Positions 1 through 8,010 are shown, counted from the stretch's first letter. The stretch: 64,000 nucleotides of DNA from Streptomyces galbus (GCF_005280195.1 NZ_SZPR01000001.1:62001-126000); one strand, 5' to 3'. Translations and numbers: made by a program. Notes: generated by a model from the letters alone, not told the origin.

Positions 1-405
1 GCCCACGGCAAGAGGGCCACCGACCTCACCGACGAGGCCCTCGCCGACCTGCAGAAGCAGATCGACTCCCTGCTGACGGCGGTCACCTCCGGCAACGTCA
101 CCGACGTCCTCCCCGCGGCCACGGGCCTCATCTCCGGCCTGGTCAACCTGCTCACCGCGACGCTCGTCGGCGGCGGGCTGCCGGCCGGGGACCTCACGGG
201 ACTGCCGTCCCTGCCCGACCTGCCGACGGCCTCCGACACCACGGTCACCCCCGCCCTGCCCGCGTTCCCGGACATCCCCGCGCTGCCGGAGACGCCGGCC
301 GTGCCGCAGACCCCCGCCGTCGCCCAGGTCCCCGCCGCTCCGCAGTCGCCGGCCGCGGCGGCCGCCGTGTCCCAGCCGGCCACACCGGCGGTACCCGCGA
401 GCTAG
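1..405 (+). CDS. C-terminal part of an exported Pro/Ala-rich protein (5' truncated)
   Basis: The reading frame is open from the first base of the window to a TAG at 403-405, giving 134 visible residues. It begins with an amphipathic stretch (DEALADLQKQIDSLL) and a hydrophobic segment (LISGLVNLLTATLVGG). The tail is low-complexity and rich in Pro, Ala and Val, with repeats of the PALPETPAVPQTPAV kind. I do not recognise a family. The composition fits an exported cell-wall-associated protein of streptomycetes, and the next two genes are also small exported proteins. The start lies outside the window. A perfect hairpin just after the stop suggests the transcript ends here. Confidence 0.7.
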   Translation, partial: AHGKRATDLTDEALADLQKQIDSLLTAVTSGNVTDVLPAATGLISGLVNLLTATLVGGGLPAGDLTGLPSLPDLPTASDTTVTPALPAFPDIPALPETPAVPQTPAVAQVPAAPQSPAAAAAVSQPATPAVPAS

Positions 406-408
406 GGC

Positions 409-428
409 CCACGGGGAAAGCCCCGTGG
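409..428 (+). terminator. Rho-independent-type hairpin after the truncated exported protein
   Basis: A perfect 8-bp inverted repeat (CCACGGGG, loop AAAG, CCCCGTGG) begins 4 bases after the stop codon. There is no U-tract, which is usual for Streptomyces terminators. The rest of 429-620 holds the leader of the next gene, and I recognise no other element there. Confidence 0.65.
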
Positions 429-620
429 AAGTCGACCGGGGTGCAGAAATCTTCTGCGTACGGGGTTTCCGCCGCCGCGGGACATCGTTAGACAGGGCGT
501 CAGACATTTCCCTGGCGACTTTCCTGGTGTCCCCGGTCCTTTTCCCGGTGATTCCCCGGTGACGGGGCGCGCCGTGGCGCCGGGCCGCCGTCGAGCCCAG
601 TCGCCGACGAAAGGAACCCG

Positions 621-896
621 ATGAAGTCCCTGAAGGCTGCCGCTGTCGTTGCCGGAACCGTCGCCCTCGCCGGCGCCGCCGCGCCCGCGTTCGCCTACGA
701 CACCGCCGAGCTCACGCCGACCAGCCTGAACGGCGCCTGGAACACGCTCACCAAGGGCCCGATCGACGTGATGCCCCTGCGGCACCAGTCGGACGCGCTC
801 GACACCGAGAACAAGGACTCCGCGCTCAGCACCGTCAATGGCGCGACCGACGCGCTCAACGCGCACAACCCGCTGCTGGGCGGGCTGCCGCTGTAA
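621..896 (+). CDS. Small exported protein, 91 aa
   Basis: The ATG follows an AAAGGAAC Shine-Dalgarno. Residues 1-25 are a Sec-type signal peptide (MKSLKAAAVVAG, then a hydrophobic core ending in AFAYD), so the mature part is about 66 residues. It is hydrophilic, has no cysteines, and ends in LLGGLPL. No known domain is visible. It lies between two other exported proteins and close to melC and a chaplin, so a cell-surface role in aerial growth is possible but is only inference. A strong hairpin follows the stop. Confidence 0.75.
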   Translation: MKSLKAAAVVAGTVALAGAAAPAFAYDTAELTPTSLNGAWNTLTKGPIDVMPLRHQSDALDTENKDSALSTVNGATDALNAHNPLLGGLPL

Positions 897-920
897 GGCG
901 CAGCAGGTTTCCCCGTACGC

Positions 921-945
921 AGGGCCGGTCCTCGGGACCGGCCCT
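921..945 (+). terminator. Strong hairpin terminator
   Basis: An 11-bp perfect inverted repeat (AGGGCCGGTCC, loop TCG, GGACCGGCCCT) lies 24 bases after the stop of the 91-aa exported protein. The following 946-1145 stretch is the leader of the next exported protein. Confidence 0.8.
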
Positions 946-1145
946 CGGTCGGTCGGGGCGCATTTCCCCCGGGGCACCCCGGGGCCGTACGGAATCCGAT
1001 CGTGGGATTTCCACAGCAGCCGACGATCCGGACGATCGGAGCATTGGTGCGGCCGGGGGAATTGTGAACTGGTGACGTTTTCCTGCTCGTTACTCGCTAC
1101 GCACGCACACAGCCCGCTTGAACTCCGAAAGGGTCCGTACTCGAG

Positions 1146-1658
1146 ATGAAGTCGACCACCCGAGGAACCGTCGCCGCAGCGCTCATGGCGGCCGCGGCCG
1201 GTGCCGTCGCCGCGACCCCCGCCGCCGCGGTGGGCACGGTCCCCGTCCCCCTGCCGCTGGGCGGCGTCGAGAAGTCCCTCCACGTGGAACTGCCCGAGGT
1301 CACCGGCCAGGTGCCCGTGCCGAAGCCGGGCGCACCGGAGGGCCCCCGGTACGTGGAGGGCCGGCTCCTCCCGGCGGGGGTGGTGCCGCGGCTCCCCGTC
1401 AGCGGCGGGCTGCCGGGCCTGGACATGCGCGCCCCGGTGCCGCACGTCCTCGGTGACGACTTCGACCACGTCGGCGTCGACGCCCCCGCCTCCGACCTGC
1501 GCACCCTCGGCCCCGGCCTGGCCGTGGACGCGCCGCTCACCCCGCCCAACGCCGACGCCTTCGGGCTGCCCGACCTCAAGCTCCCGCAGGCCGGCGTGCT
1601 CACGCCGGTGCTGCAGGCGACGCCGGCGGCGGACCTGGGGATGAGCAGCGGGCTGTAG
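1146..1658 (+). CDS. Exported protein of unknown function, 170 aa
   Basis: Residues 1-28 form a signal peptide (MKSTTRG, then a run of Ala and Val ending in PAAAVG). The mature protein is rich in Pro, Val and Leu and has a repeating pattern of short VPVPLPLGG and LPVSGGLPGL segments with no cysteines. No domain is recognised. The ATG is preceded by GAAAGGG at a rather long spacing of about 12 nt. It is the third exported protein in a row, each with its own leader. About 270 bases without a gene separate it from melC1; they carry GTTCGCGGTTACCGCTGTGAAC, an imperfect inverted repeat near 1877-1898 that could be a regulatory site. Confidence 0.72.
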   Translation: MKSTTRGTVAAALMAAAAGAVAATPAAAVGTVPVPLPLGGVEKSLHVELPEVTGQVPVPKPGAPEGPRYVEGRLLPAGVVPRLPVSGGLPGLDMRAPVPHVLGDDFDHVGVDAPASDLRTLGPGLAVDAPLTPPNADAFGLPDLKLPQAGVLTPVLQATPAADLGMSSGL

Positions 1659-1928
1659 GGGCGCCGCCGTCCCTCGACCCCGCTGCCACGCGGGTGCGCG
1701 TGCGTCCCCGTCCACCTCGCCACGCGAAGGCCCCCGTACGTCCCCGTCCACCTGTCCGCCCGTGCGGGCCCGGGCCTGCCCCCCCGGGCCCGTCGGCCTG
1801 TTCCGGCAGGGACGGACGGGGTGGCCCCGCTCCGGTCGGGCCGTTCGGGGGCCCGGCGGTGACCCGGGGGCCCGGTTCGCGGTTACCGCTGTGAACACCC
1901 GCAACCGGACCGGACGTAGGAGTGCAGC

Positions 1929-2426
1929 ATGGTCGTTGGCGTCGGTGGACTGCCCGTGGGATCGGAACGCCCCGTACCGGACGCGGGGAGAGCGCGGCAG
2001 GCACCGGTGACGCGCCGCAGGGACGTGCTGCGGGGGCTGTTCGGCGCCGGTGCCGTCGCCGCGATCGCCCCGGTCGTGGCCGCCTCCCGGCCGCCGGGCG
2101 GCAGCGGTGGCGACGGCCCGCGCGACGCCGGCTTCGACGTGACCTACCGGGGCCGCCACCTCGTGGGCGTCCCGGTCGCCCGGTCGGCCGCCGCCGGGGA
2201 CGAGCAGTGGCGGGTCACGGTCGACGGACGGCCGCTGCACCTGATGCGCCGCGCCGACGGGAGCTGGCTGAGCATGGTCGACCACTACCGCTCGTACGAC
2301 ACCCCGCTGGACGCCGCCCGCGCCGCCGTCGACGAACTGGGCCCGGGGGAGCACCTGCGCGACCCCGGTCCGGGTACCGCACCCGAGCACACGGACATGG
2401 GGGGACACCATGGTCTACACCCGTAA
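1929..2426 (+). CDS. melC1: MelC1-type tyrosinase copper chaperone / secretion cofactor
   Basis: MelC1 binds apotyrosinase, helps load its copper and carries the enzyme out through the Tat pathway. A twin-arginine signal is visible (TRRRDVLRG at about residues 28-36, then a hydrophobic stretch ending AAIAP). After it comes the MelC1 core (FDVTYRGRHLVGVPV, WRVTVDGRPLHLMRRADGSW, VDHYRSYDTPLDAARAAVDEL). The tail ends HTDMGGHHGLHP, with histidines suited to copper transfer. ATG 1929 has a GTAGGAG Shine-Dalgarno. GTG 2007, right before the twin arginines, is an alternative start. The 3' end overlaps melC2 by 17 bases, so the two are translationally coupled. Confidence 0.9.
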   Translation: MVVGVGGLPVGSERPVPDAGRARQAPVTRRRDVLRGLFGAGAVAAIAPVVAASRPPGGSGGDGPRDAGFDVTYRGRHLVGVPVARSAAAGDEQWRVTVDGRPLHLMRRADGSWLSMVDHYRSYDTPLDAARAAVDELGPGEHLRDPGPGTAPEHTDMGGHHGLHP

Positions 2427-3276
2427 GGACGTCAGCAGGCTGACCGCGTCGGAGAAGCGCCGCTTCGTCAACGCGCTCCTGGCGCTCAAACGCCGCGGCG
2501 AGTACGACGAGTTCGTACGCATGCACATCGACCACTACGTCTCCGACGGCGAGGGCGGTCTGCGCTCGGCCCACATGGCGCCCTCGTTCCTGCCCTGGCA
2601 CCGGCAGTTCCTGCTGGACCTGGAGCGGGCGCTGCGCCGCGTCGACTCCTCGGTGACGGTGCCGTACTGGGACTGGACCCGCCACCGGTCGGCCACGTCG
2701 GTGCCGTGGACGAAGGACCTGCTCGGCGGCAACGGGCGGCGCTCCGACCACCAGGTGACCACCGGGCCGTTCGCCCACGCCACGGGCAACTGGCCGATCA
2801 AGGAGAACGTCACCGACGGCGTCTTCCTCACCCGCGACCTGGGGCGCGCGAGCAACCCGATCGAGCTGCCCACGGCCGGCGAACTGGAGTGGGCGCTGAA
2901 GGACCCGGTCTACGACACCTCGCCCTGGGACTCGACGTCCGCGAAGGGCTTCCGCAACAAGCTGGAGGGGTGGGGGAGCGGGCGGGGCAGTGCCGCCTGG
3001 CGCAACCACAACCGGGTGCACCGCTGGGTCGGCGGGATCATGGTCGGCGGCGCGTCCGTCAACGACCCGGTGTTCTGGCTCCACCACGCCTTCGTCGACC
3101 TGCAGTGGACCCGCTGGCAGCAGCGCCACCGCGACGGCCGCTACCTGCCGGCCATGCCGCCCGGCTGGGGCGACCCGCAGCAGGACCGGGTCGTCGCGCG
3201 GCACGAGGAGCTGCCGCCGTGGGACGTGACGCCGGCCCAGCTCGAGGACGTGAGCGGCGTCTACCGCTATGCGTGA
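2410..3276 (+). CDS. melC2: Tyrosinase (monophenol oxygenase), type-3 copper enzyme
   Basis: This 288-aa enzyme oxidises tyrosine to DOPA and dopaquinone in melanin formation. The binuclear copper ligands can be read directly. CuA: His39 (MHIDHY), His55 (SAHMAP), His64 (PWHRQF). CuB: His200 and His204 (RNHNRVHRW), and His226 in DPVFWLHHAF. The length matches other Streptomyces tyrosinases, and the protein lacks its own signal peptide, consistent with export as a complex with MelC1. The ATG lies inside the 3' end of melC1. After the stop there are degenerate GCGCTGAG-type repeats and then a bidirectional terminator shared with the convergent chaplin gene. Confidence 0.95.
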   Translation: MVYTRKDVSRLTASEKRRFVNALLALKRRGEYDEFVRMHIDHYVSDGEGGLRSAHMAPSFLPWHRQFLLDLERALRRVDSSVTVPYWDWTRHRSATSVPWTKDLLGGNGRRSDHQVTTGPFAHATGNWPIKENVTDGVFLTRDLGRASNPIELPTAGELEWALKDPVYDTSPWDSTSAKGFRNKLEGWGSGRGSAAWRNHNRVHRWVGGIMVGGASVNDPVFWLHHAFVDLQWTRWQQRHRDGRYLPAMPPGWGDPQQDRVVARHEELPPWDVTPAQLEDVSGVYRYA

Positions 3277-3333
3277 GACGCGCTGAGAGCGCTGAGCGCG
3301 TGGAGGACGCTGAGCGCCTGGAGCGCGTGGAGC
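3272..3333. repeat. Degenerate GCGCTGAG / GAGCGCGTGGAG short repeats over the melC2 stop
   Basis: The stop codon of melC2 sits in a run of related short units (GCGTGAGAC, GCGCTGAGA, GCGCTGAGC, then GAGCGCGTGGAG twice). Several units repeat the TGA. There is no coding potential. Confidence 0.5.
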
Positions 3334-3337
3334 GTAT

Positions 3338-3374
3338 GGAAAAGCCCCGGCGCTCGAGGTGCCGGGGCCTTTCC
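3338..3374. terminator. Bidirectional terminator between melC2 and the chaplin gene
   Basis: The core stem GCCCCGGC (3344-3351) pairs with GCCGGGGC (3361-3368). GGAAAA on the left and CTTTCC on the right extend the arms with one mismatch and act as A/T flanks in both directions. It lies between two convergent genes. Confidence 0.8.
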
Positions 3375-3404
3375 ACGCGGTTGCGTGTGCGGTGTGACGG
3401 AGGG

Positions 3405-3734
3405 TCAGCCGCCGTAGTTCTGGCTGCCGCCCTGCTTGCCACCGCCGTGACGGCCGTGGCCGTCCTTGTCGTGACCCTCGTCGCCCTTGTCGTCGCTGAC
3501 GTTGGCGCAGGTGTTGCCGAACGCCGGGTTCAGCAGGCCGACGATGTCGATCGTGTTGCCGCAGAGGTTGATCGGGACGTGGATCGGGACCTGGATGACG
3601 TTGCCCGACAGGACGCCGGGCGAGCCGACGGCCGCGGCGCCTGCGTCCGCGTCCGCCATGGCCAGGCCGGTGCCGCTGAGCACCACGGCACCTGCGCCGA
3701 GTGCGACGGCGGCTGCCTTCGCGATGCGAGACAT
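3405..3734 (-). CDS. chpG: Short chaplin, ChpG-like, with a hydrophilic C-terminal tail
   Basis: Chaplins are exported amyloid-forming surfactants that let aerial hyphae break the water surface. This 109-aa protein has a signal peptide (MSRIAKAAAVALGAG to AMADA) and one chaplin domain: SPGVLSGNVIQVPIHVPIN, then LCGNTIDIVGLLNPAFGNTC with its two conserved cysteines. After the domain comes an unusual tail of about 30 residues rich in Asp, Gly, His and Lys, ending GGSQNYGG. ATG 3734 has an AAAGGAG Shine-Dalgarno; an upstream in-frame ATG lacks one. I use the symbol because, from memory, chpG lies next to melC2 in S. coelicolor. The 3735-3917 stretch is its leader. Confidence 0.88.
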   Translation of the reverse strand: MSRIAKAAAVALGAGAVVLSGTGLAMADADAGAAAVGSPGVLSGNVIQVPIHVPINLCGNTIDIVGLLNPAFGNTCANVSDDKGDEGHDKDGHGRHGGGKQGGSQNYGG

Positions 3735-3917
3735 CACGTTCTCCTTTGTGACTCGGTTGGCGCGACAGCAGGAGGTGCCGCCGCACTCCCCGTTCAACGC
3801 CGCCGATCAGGGCGGGTCACGGCCGCCCGGCCCCGCGTCACCCTTCTGCGCGCGCGGCGAGCACCGCTGAGCAGCGGGAACGCCTGCCGGATCAGCGCGG
3901 TCCGTGAACTGCTGTGA

Positions 3918-5099
3918 TCAGGCGGCGATCAGCTCGTGCGACAACCGCCGCGGCAGCAGCACCTCACCCGTGCGGACCACCGCGTCGAGGAGGGCCCGGG
4001 CGCCGAGCACCAGGTGCTCATCCGCGGTGTGCTCCCGGTTGGAGTGCGAGAAGCCGCCGGTGGAGGGCACGAACAGCATCGCCGTCGGAATGCGTGTCGA
4101 GATCACCGAGGCGTCGTGTCCCGCGTACGACAACAGCGGCGCGCACCTGTCGGTGTGCCGGCGGCACACCTCCTCCACCACGCCGAGGACGCGCTCGTCG
4201 AAGACCGCAGCGGGTTTGGCGCTGGTGCACTCGATGTGCGCGGTGCACTCCTCCTCGGCGGCCACCAGGAGCAGGAAGTCGGTCAGGGCCCGCTCGATCG
4301 CGTCCAGCGCCTCCTCCCTGCCCGCCCGGACCTCCAGTTCCACCCGGGCGGCCCCCGGGACCACGTTGGCGGCGGCCGGGTCGAAGGCGATGACGCCTGC
4401 GTTGCCGACGGAAGCCGGGTCGGCCTCCTGGCAGATGCTCCTCAACTCGGCCGCGACGCGGGACGCCACCCGGCCGGCGTCCTGCCGCATCTCGAACGGC
4501 GTGGTCCCGGCGTGATTGGCCTGCCCGCAGGCGGTGACGCGGTAGCGGCGCACCCCGACGATGCCGGTCACCGGCGCAAGGTCGAGACCGGCCCGTTCCA
4601 TGCGGGGACCCTGCTCGACGTGCAGCTCGATGTACCCGAACAGATCCTCGGCGTGCGCGTCCCGGGTGAGCGCGGTGGAGCCGGTGAGCCCGCCCTGGCT
4701 GCCCTCTCTCACCCCCTCCTCGTCGAACCACGCCACGGACTCGACGTGGTCGGCCATGGGATGGCCCGCCTCGTGGAGCGTGCGCAGGACCTCCATGGCC
4801 GCGATCACCCCGTAGGCGCCGTCGAGGTGTCCGGCGGCGGGGACGGTGTCGGAGTGGGAGCCGATGAGCAGCCACGGCCCGGACGTGGCCGAACGGCGGG
4901 CGAACACGTTGCCGGTGGCGTCGTAGGACGACTGCAGGCCCGCCACGCGCATGGTCTTGTCGATCCAGTCGCGGGCGGCCATGTCGGCGTCGTTCCCGGC
5001 GATGCGGTGGACGGCGCCGTCGGCCCCGGCGCCGATCTGGGCGAGGTGCCTGAGGTCCTTGAGCAGGCGTTCGGCGTTGATCTCCGGTGTGACGGACAT
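3918..5099 (-). CDS. M20-family amidohydrolase, N-carbamoyl-L-amino-acid hydrolase / allantoate amidohydrolase type
   Basis: This family hydrolyses N-carbamoyl or ureido groups using two metal ions. The metal-binding motifs are visible: GSHSDTV (His82), LDGAYG (Asp93), WFDEEG (Glu127-Glu128), IELHVEQGP (His160), and a C-terminal STGGFSHSNREHT histidine. The GQANHAGTTPF motif of the dimerisation domain is also present. At 393 aa it is close to family length. The ATG follows a GGGGGAA Shine-Dalgarno. It lies 47 bases downstream of a DMT-family transporter in the same direction, so the two likely form an operon. The exact substrate (carbamoyl amino acid, ureidoglycolate or allantoate) cannot be read from the sequence. 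Confidence 0.88.
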   Translation of the reverse strand: MSVTPEINAERLLKDLRHLAQIGAGADGAVHRIAGNDADMAARDWIDKTMRVAGLQSSYDATGNVFARRSATSGPWLLIGSHSDTVPAAGHLDGAYGVIAAMEVLRTLHEAGHPMADHVESVAWFDEEGVREGSQGGLTGSTALTRDAHAEDLFGYIELHVEQGPRMERAGLDLAPVTGIVGVRRYRVTACGQANHAGTTPFEMRQDAGRVASRVAAELRSICQEADPASVGNAGVIAFDPAAANVVPGAARVELEVRAGREEALDAIERALTDFLLLVAAEEECTAHIECTSAKPAAVFDERVLGVVEEVCRRHTDRCAPLLSYAGHDASVISTRIPTAMLFVPSTGGFSHSNREHTADEHLVLGARALLDAVVRTGEVLLPRRLSHELIAA

Positions 5100-5146
5100 G
5101 GGATTCCCCCTGGTCGAGCGGTGTGCGGGTGTCGGTGGGCGGTGGG

Positions 5147-6118
5147 TCAGCGGCGTGCGGACGACAGGGCGACGCCAGCGATGATCAGACCCATGCAGGC
5201 GAACTGGGCCACGGTCGAGCCCTCGCCGATGGCGAGGTGGGCGAGGGCCGCGACGCAGACGGGCTGGAGGTAGTAGACGACCCCGGCGCGCGTGGCGCCG
5301 ATCATCTCGACCGCCTTGTTCCAGACGAAGAAGGCCAGCGCCGACGACGCGACGCCGATGTAGGCGAGGGCGCCGAGATTGCCGCCGGTGGGAGTGAAGC
5401 CGCCTTCGGTGTAGAGGGAGACGGCCTGGGCCGGGACCAGCATCACCAGGCCGAACAGCACGGTCGCGGCCAGGAACACCACCGGGGGGATCTCCTTCGG
5501 CCTGCGCTTGAGCAGCGCGGAGTACCCGGCGAAGGTGCCCATGGCGGCGATCATCCACAGGTCGCCCACCGCGAAGTCCATGCCGAGCAGCACGGCGAGG
5601 CTGCCCTTCGCCACGAGTGCCACCACACCCACGAGGGCGAGCAGCATCCCTGCCGCGCGCAGCGGGGAGATGCGTTCCCCGCCGAGTGCGGCGAACACGG
5701 CGATGAGCACCGGGGACGCGGCGGCGATCAGGGCCAGATTGGTCGCCGACGTGGTGCGCCCGGCGATGTAGATGAGCGTGTTGAACAGGGTCATGCCCAA
5801 CAGGCCCACCAGCGCGATGTACCGGGCGTGCCCGCGGATGGCCGCGCGATGCACCCACAGGCCCTTGGCGGCGAACGGCGCGAGCGTCAGCAGGGCGATG
5901 GTCCAGCGCCAGAAGGCGGTCTGGACGGGGGCGATGTCGTCGGACAGGGCACGGGCGATGACGAAGTTCCCGGACCAGACGAGCGTCGCGACCCCCGCGA
6001 GGAGGGGGCCGAGCCACAGGGCGGCCCGCTTGCCGGGGCTCACCGGTGGCGCGGTGGCGGCCGGGGCGGCGGATGTTCCTTCACGGGTGGTCATCGGTGT
6101 GCCTTCGGTGGTGGTCAC
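5147..6118 (-). CDS. EamA/DMT-superfamily transporter
   Basis: This 323-aa membrane protein has about ten predicted transmembrane segments in two EamA repeats (for example LLAGVATLVWSGNFVIARAL near the start and YIGVASSALAFFVWNKAVEM near the end). The family exports amino acids and other small metabolites. It is the first gene of an operon with the M20 amidohydrolase, which suggests the cargo is related to that enzyme's substrate or product. Two starts are possible: GTG 6118 (GAAGGAGC upstream) and ATG 6094 (GAAGG at good spacing). Confidence 0.88.
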   Translation of the reverse strand: MTTTEGTPMTTREGTSAAPAATAPPVSPGKRAALWLGPLLAGVATLVWSGNFVIARALSDDIAPVQTAFWRWTIALLTLAPFAAKGLWVHRAAIRGHARYIALVGLLGMTLFNTLIYIAGRTTSATNLALIAAASPVLIAVFAALGGERISPLRAAGMLLALVGVVALVAKGSLAVLLGMDFAVGDLWMIAAMGTFAGYSALLKRRPKEIPPVVFLAATVLFGLVMLVPAQAVSLYTEGGFTPTGGNLGALAYIGVASSALAFFVWNKAVEMIGATRAGVVYYLQPVCVAALAHLAIGEGSTVAQFACMGLIIAGVALSSARR

Positions 6119-6165
6119 CGGGTCGGTGCTCCTTCGGACGGCAGGCGGAACGGACGAGGGGGTGC

Positions 6166-6211
6166 GATGGACGCGATGGACGCGATGGGTGCGACGGGTG
6201 CGACGGGGTGC
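6166..6211. repeat. 9-bp tandem repeat, five copies
   Basis: The unit reads GATGGACGC twice, then GATGGGTGC, GACGGGTGC and GACGGGGTGC (one inserted base). It lies between the stop of the small exported peptide gene and the start of the EamA transporter gene, in their untranslated region. Confidence 0.75.
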
Positions 6212-6238
6212 GATGCCGGTGCGCAGGGCGGCCGACGG

Positions 6239-6430
6239 TCAGCTCCAGCCGGCACTGTCCGGGGGCGCGGCCACGGTCCGGGCGGTGCTGCCGGTGGTGC
6301 CGCCGGCGGTGTCACCGGTGGCCGCCGGCGGGGTGCCGGTCGGCTGGGTGCCGGTCACTCCCAGGACGGCGGTGGCGAGCGCGGACATCGAAACGGCGAA
6401 CAGCAGGGCGAATCGGCGGAACACGGGCAT
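6239..6430 (-). CDS. Small exported peptide, 63 aa
   Basis: The product starts MPVFRRFALLFAVSMSALAT, a compact signal peptide, followed by about 40 residues dominated by Thr, Gly, Ala and Pro and ending PPDSAGWS. The ATG has AGGAG only one base upstream, so initiation may be weak or the start may differ. It lies about 200 bases downstream of the TrmB/LuxR regulator gene, in the same orientation. No family is recognised. A secreted signal or a small wall protein are both possible; either function is inference. Confidence 0.5.
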   Translation of the reverse strand: MPVFRRFALLFAVSMSALATAVLGVTGTQPTGTPPAATGDTAGGTTGSTARTVAAPPDSAGWS

Positions 6431-6636
6431 ACTCCTGCACGGTCGGGGTGGTCACCTGGTGGGCCGGATCGCTGCGGTGAGTTCCGCGCTGCCCGGCGAT
6501 GTCCACGGTGCCCGGGGGGTGGCCCGCCGGGAAGTGCCGCGGGCAGGCAGCAACCGTCCCGGCAGGCTCATGCCTGCTCACCGCGGGCCGCGCGCCGCGC
6601 CTCGCGGGCCGGGCGCCGCGGCGGTCCGTCACCCGG

Positions 6637-7623
6637 TCAGGGCAGCCAGCCGTGCCGCTCGGCGAGTACCCCGGCCTCGAACCGTGAGCGGGCCTCCAGC
6701 CGCTGCATCAGCGACGACATCATCCGCCGCGCGGTACGCACCCCGATGCCCAGTTGCTTGGCCGCGGCCTCGTCGGTCATGCCCCGAGCGAGCAGCTTGA
6801 GCATCTGCCGCTCCTGACCGGTCAGTCCCTCCCCGTCGCGCTCCCGGTCGGCCGCGGTGCCGAACGACGCCGCCCGCTCCCAGACCGTTTCGTGCAGGGC
6901 GGTCAGGGCGGTGATGACGCACGGGCCGGAGACCTGGACGGCTCCCGCGGCGGTGTTGTCCGGGTCGACGGGCAGCAGCGCCGCGGTGCGGTCGAACAGC
7001 ACCATGCGGATCGGCAGGACCGCCGTGGTGCGCACCTGACCGCCGGAGTCGGTCAGCCACTGCGCGTACCGCAGCGTGTCCTGGTCGTTGCGCACCGAGT
7101 CCTGGTAGAGGGTCCGCATCTCCACCCCCCGTCCGAGCAGGGCGGCGTCCAGCGGCTTGGAGGCCTCCAGTTGGGCGAGCGGCTGGGCCCCGCCGGGGTG
7201 GAAGGACAGCAGTCGCTCGGTGCAGGAGTGGGTGAGGCGCTCCAGGCGGTCCTGGATGCGCTCGATCGAGGGCAGCTCCTCGTAGCCGTATCCGCCGCCG
7301 TCGGCGCGTGCCTGCGTCTCCAGGATCTGCAGCACGGCCGCCCGGCCGGCCGCGAACTCCTCCTGCGCGCGGCGCACTTCCTCCTCGCGGCGGGCCAGGA
7401 GGATCTGCACGCCGACGTCGAGACTGACGGGCCGCAGGATCGAGGAGTCGGAGAACTTCGGCCGCAGCAGCCTCAGTTCGCTCAGCCGGTCCAGACCCGC
7501 GTGGATCTCCGCCTCCGGCAGGCCGAGATGGACGCTGATCTCCGGAACTCCCCAGCCCGGCCGGTCGAGCATCGCGCGGTAGACGGCCTCGGACGTGGTG
7601 TCGACCCCGAGTGTGGACAGCAC
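6637..7623 (-). CDS. TrmB/LuxR-type transcriptional regulator
   Basis: This 328-aa protein has a TrmB-like winged helix at the N terminus (about residues 10-60: EAVYRAMLDRPGWGVPEISV), a coiled segment (REEEVRRAQEEFAAGRAAVL), and a central ligand/effector-like domain (about 130-255). A LuxR-type helix-turn-helix ends the protein (LTGQERQMLKLLARGMTDEA, then LGIGVRTARRMMSSLM). There is no receiver domain, so control is probably by ligand or partner binding. The GTG start has a GGGGGAAG Shine-Dalgarno. The gene is divergent from an 84-aa ORF, with 132 bases between them for a shared control region, and a small exported peptide lies downstream. Confidence 0.88.
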   Translation of the reverse strand: MLSTLGVDTTSEAVYRAMLDRPGWGVPEISVHLGLPEAEIHAGLDRLSELRLLRPKFSDSSILRPVSLDVGVQILLARREEEVRRAQEEFAAGRAAVLQILETQARADGGGYGYEELPSIERIQDRLERLTHSCTERLLSFHPGGAQPLAQLEASKPLDAALLGRGVEMRTLYQDSVRNDQDTLRYAQWLTDSGGQVRTTAVLPIRMVLFDRTAALLPVDPDNTAAGAVQVSGPCVITALTALHETVWERAASFGTAADRERDGEGLTGQERQMLKLLARGMTDEAAAKQLGIGVRTARRMMSSLMQRLEARSRFEAGVLAERHGWLP

Positions 7624-7755
7624 GGCAACTTCCCCCGTTGGTGGTTACTGCGCGCCCGGGCGGGATTCTTCCACGGCGGGCAGGTTCGTGCCCAGCCGGT
7701 TCCTGCCAGGAGCGGCCCCTGTCCCGGGTCCCCGGGCGCGGACAGGCTGGCCGCC

Positions 7756-8010
7756 ATGCGAATCTCCGCCGTGACCCTGGCCCACGAGTACGGTGCCGTG
7801 CCCCCGCCCGGGCTGGCCGACATCCTGTGGGCACAGGCCCACCCGGCGGACGGCGTCGAGCACATCCGCGTCGCCGCGGGCAGGGGGCGGGCGGTGATCA
7901 CGTACTTCCTGCGCGCCGGTGACGACCGGTCGGCCGTCGCGGCGGCCAGGCAGGTGACGAACCGGGCGATCACCCAGGCACCGTCCCTGCGCGGGTGGCG
8001 CACCGTGTGA
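7756..8010 (+). CDS. Hypothetical protein, 84 aa, divergent from the LuxR-type regulator
   Basis: Starts MRISAVTLAHEYGAVPPPGL and ends TQAPSLRGWRTV. It looks like a small soluble alpha/beta protein, with alternating hydrophobic strands (HIRVAAGRGRAVITYFLRAG) and a helix (AVAAARQVTNRAITQ). There is no signal peptide or membrane segment. The ATG has only a weak Shine-Dalgarno. Its position back-to-back with the TrmB/LuxR regulator suggests they share regulation. I do not recognise its family. The stretch 8011-8268 after it holds no gene I can support. Confidence 0.6.
   Translation: MRISAVTLAHEYGAVPPPGLADILWAQAHPADGVEHIRVAAGRGRAVITYFLRAGDDRSAVAAARQVTNRAITQAPSLRGWRTV

Noticed and set aside
1877..1898. 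Inverted repeat GTTCGCGGTTACCGCTGTGAAC before melC1 as a specific operator
   Set aside because: The arms are imperfect and I cannot link it to a known regulator, so it is mentioned only in passing.
6754..8010. A long plus-strand frame covering the LuxR-type regulator
   Set aside because: Only its last 84 codons, from ATG 7756, look like a real gene; the rest is the mirror of the regulator.
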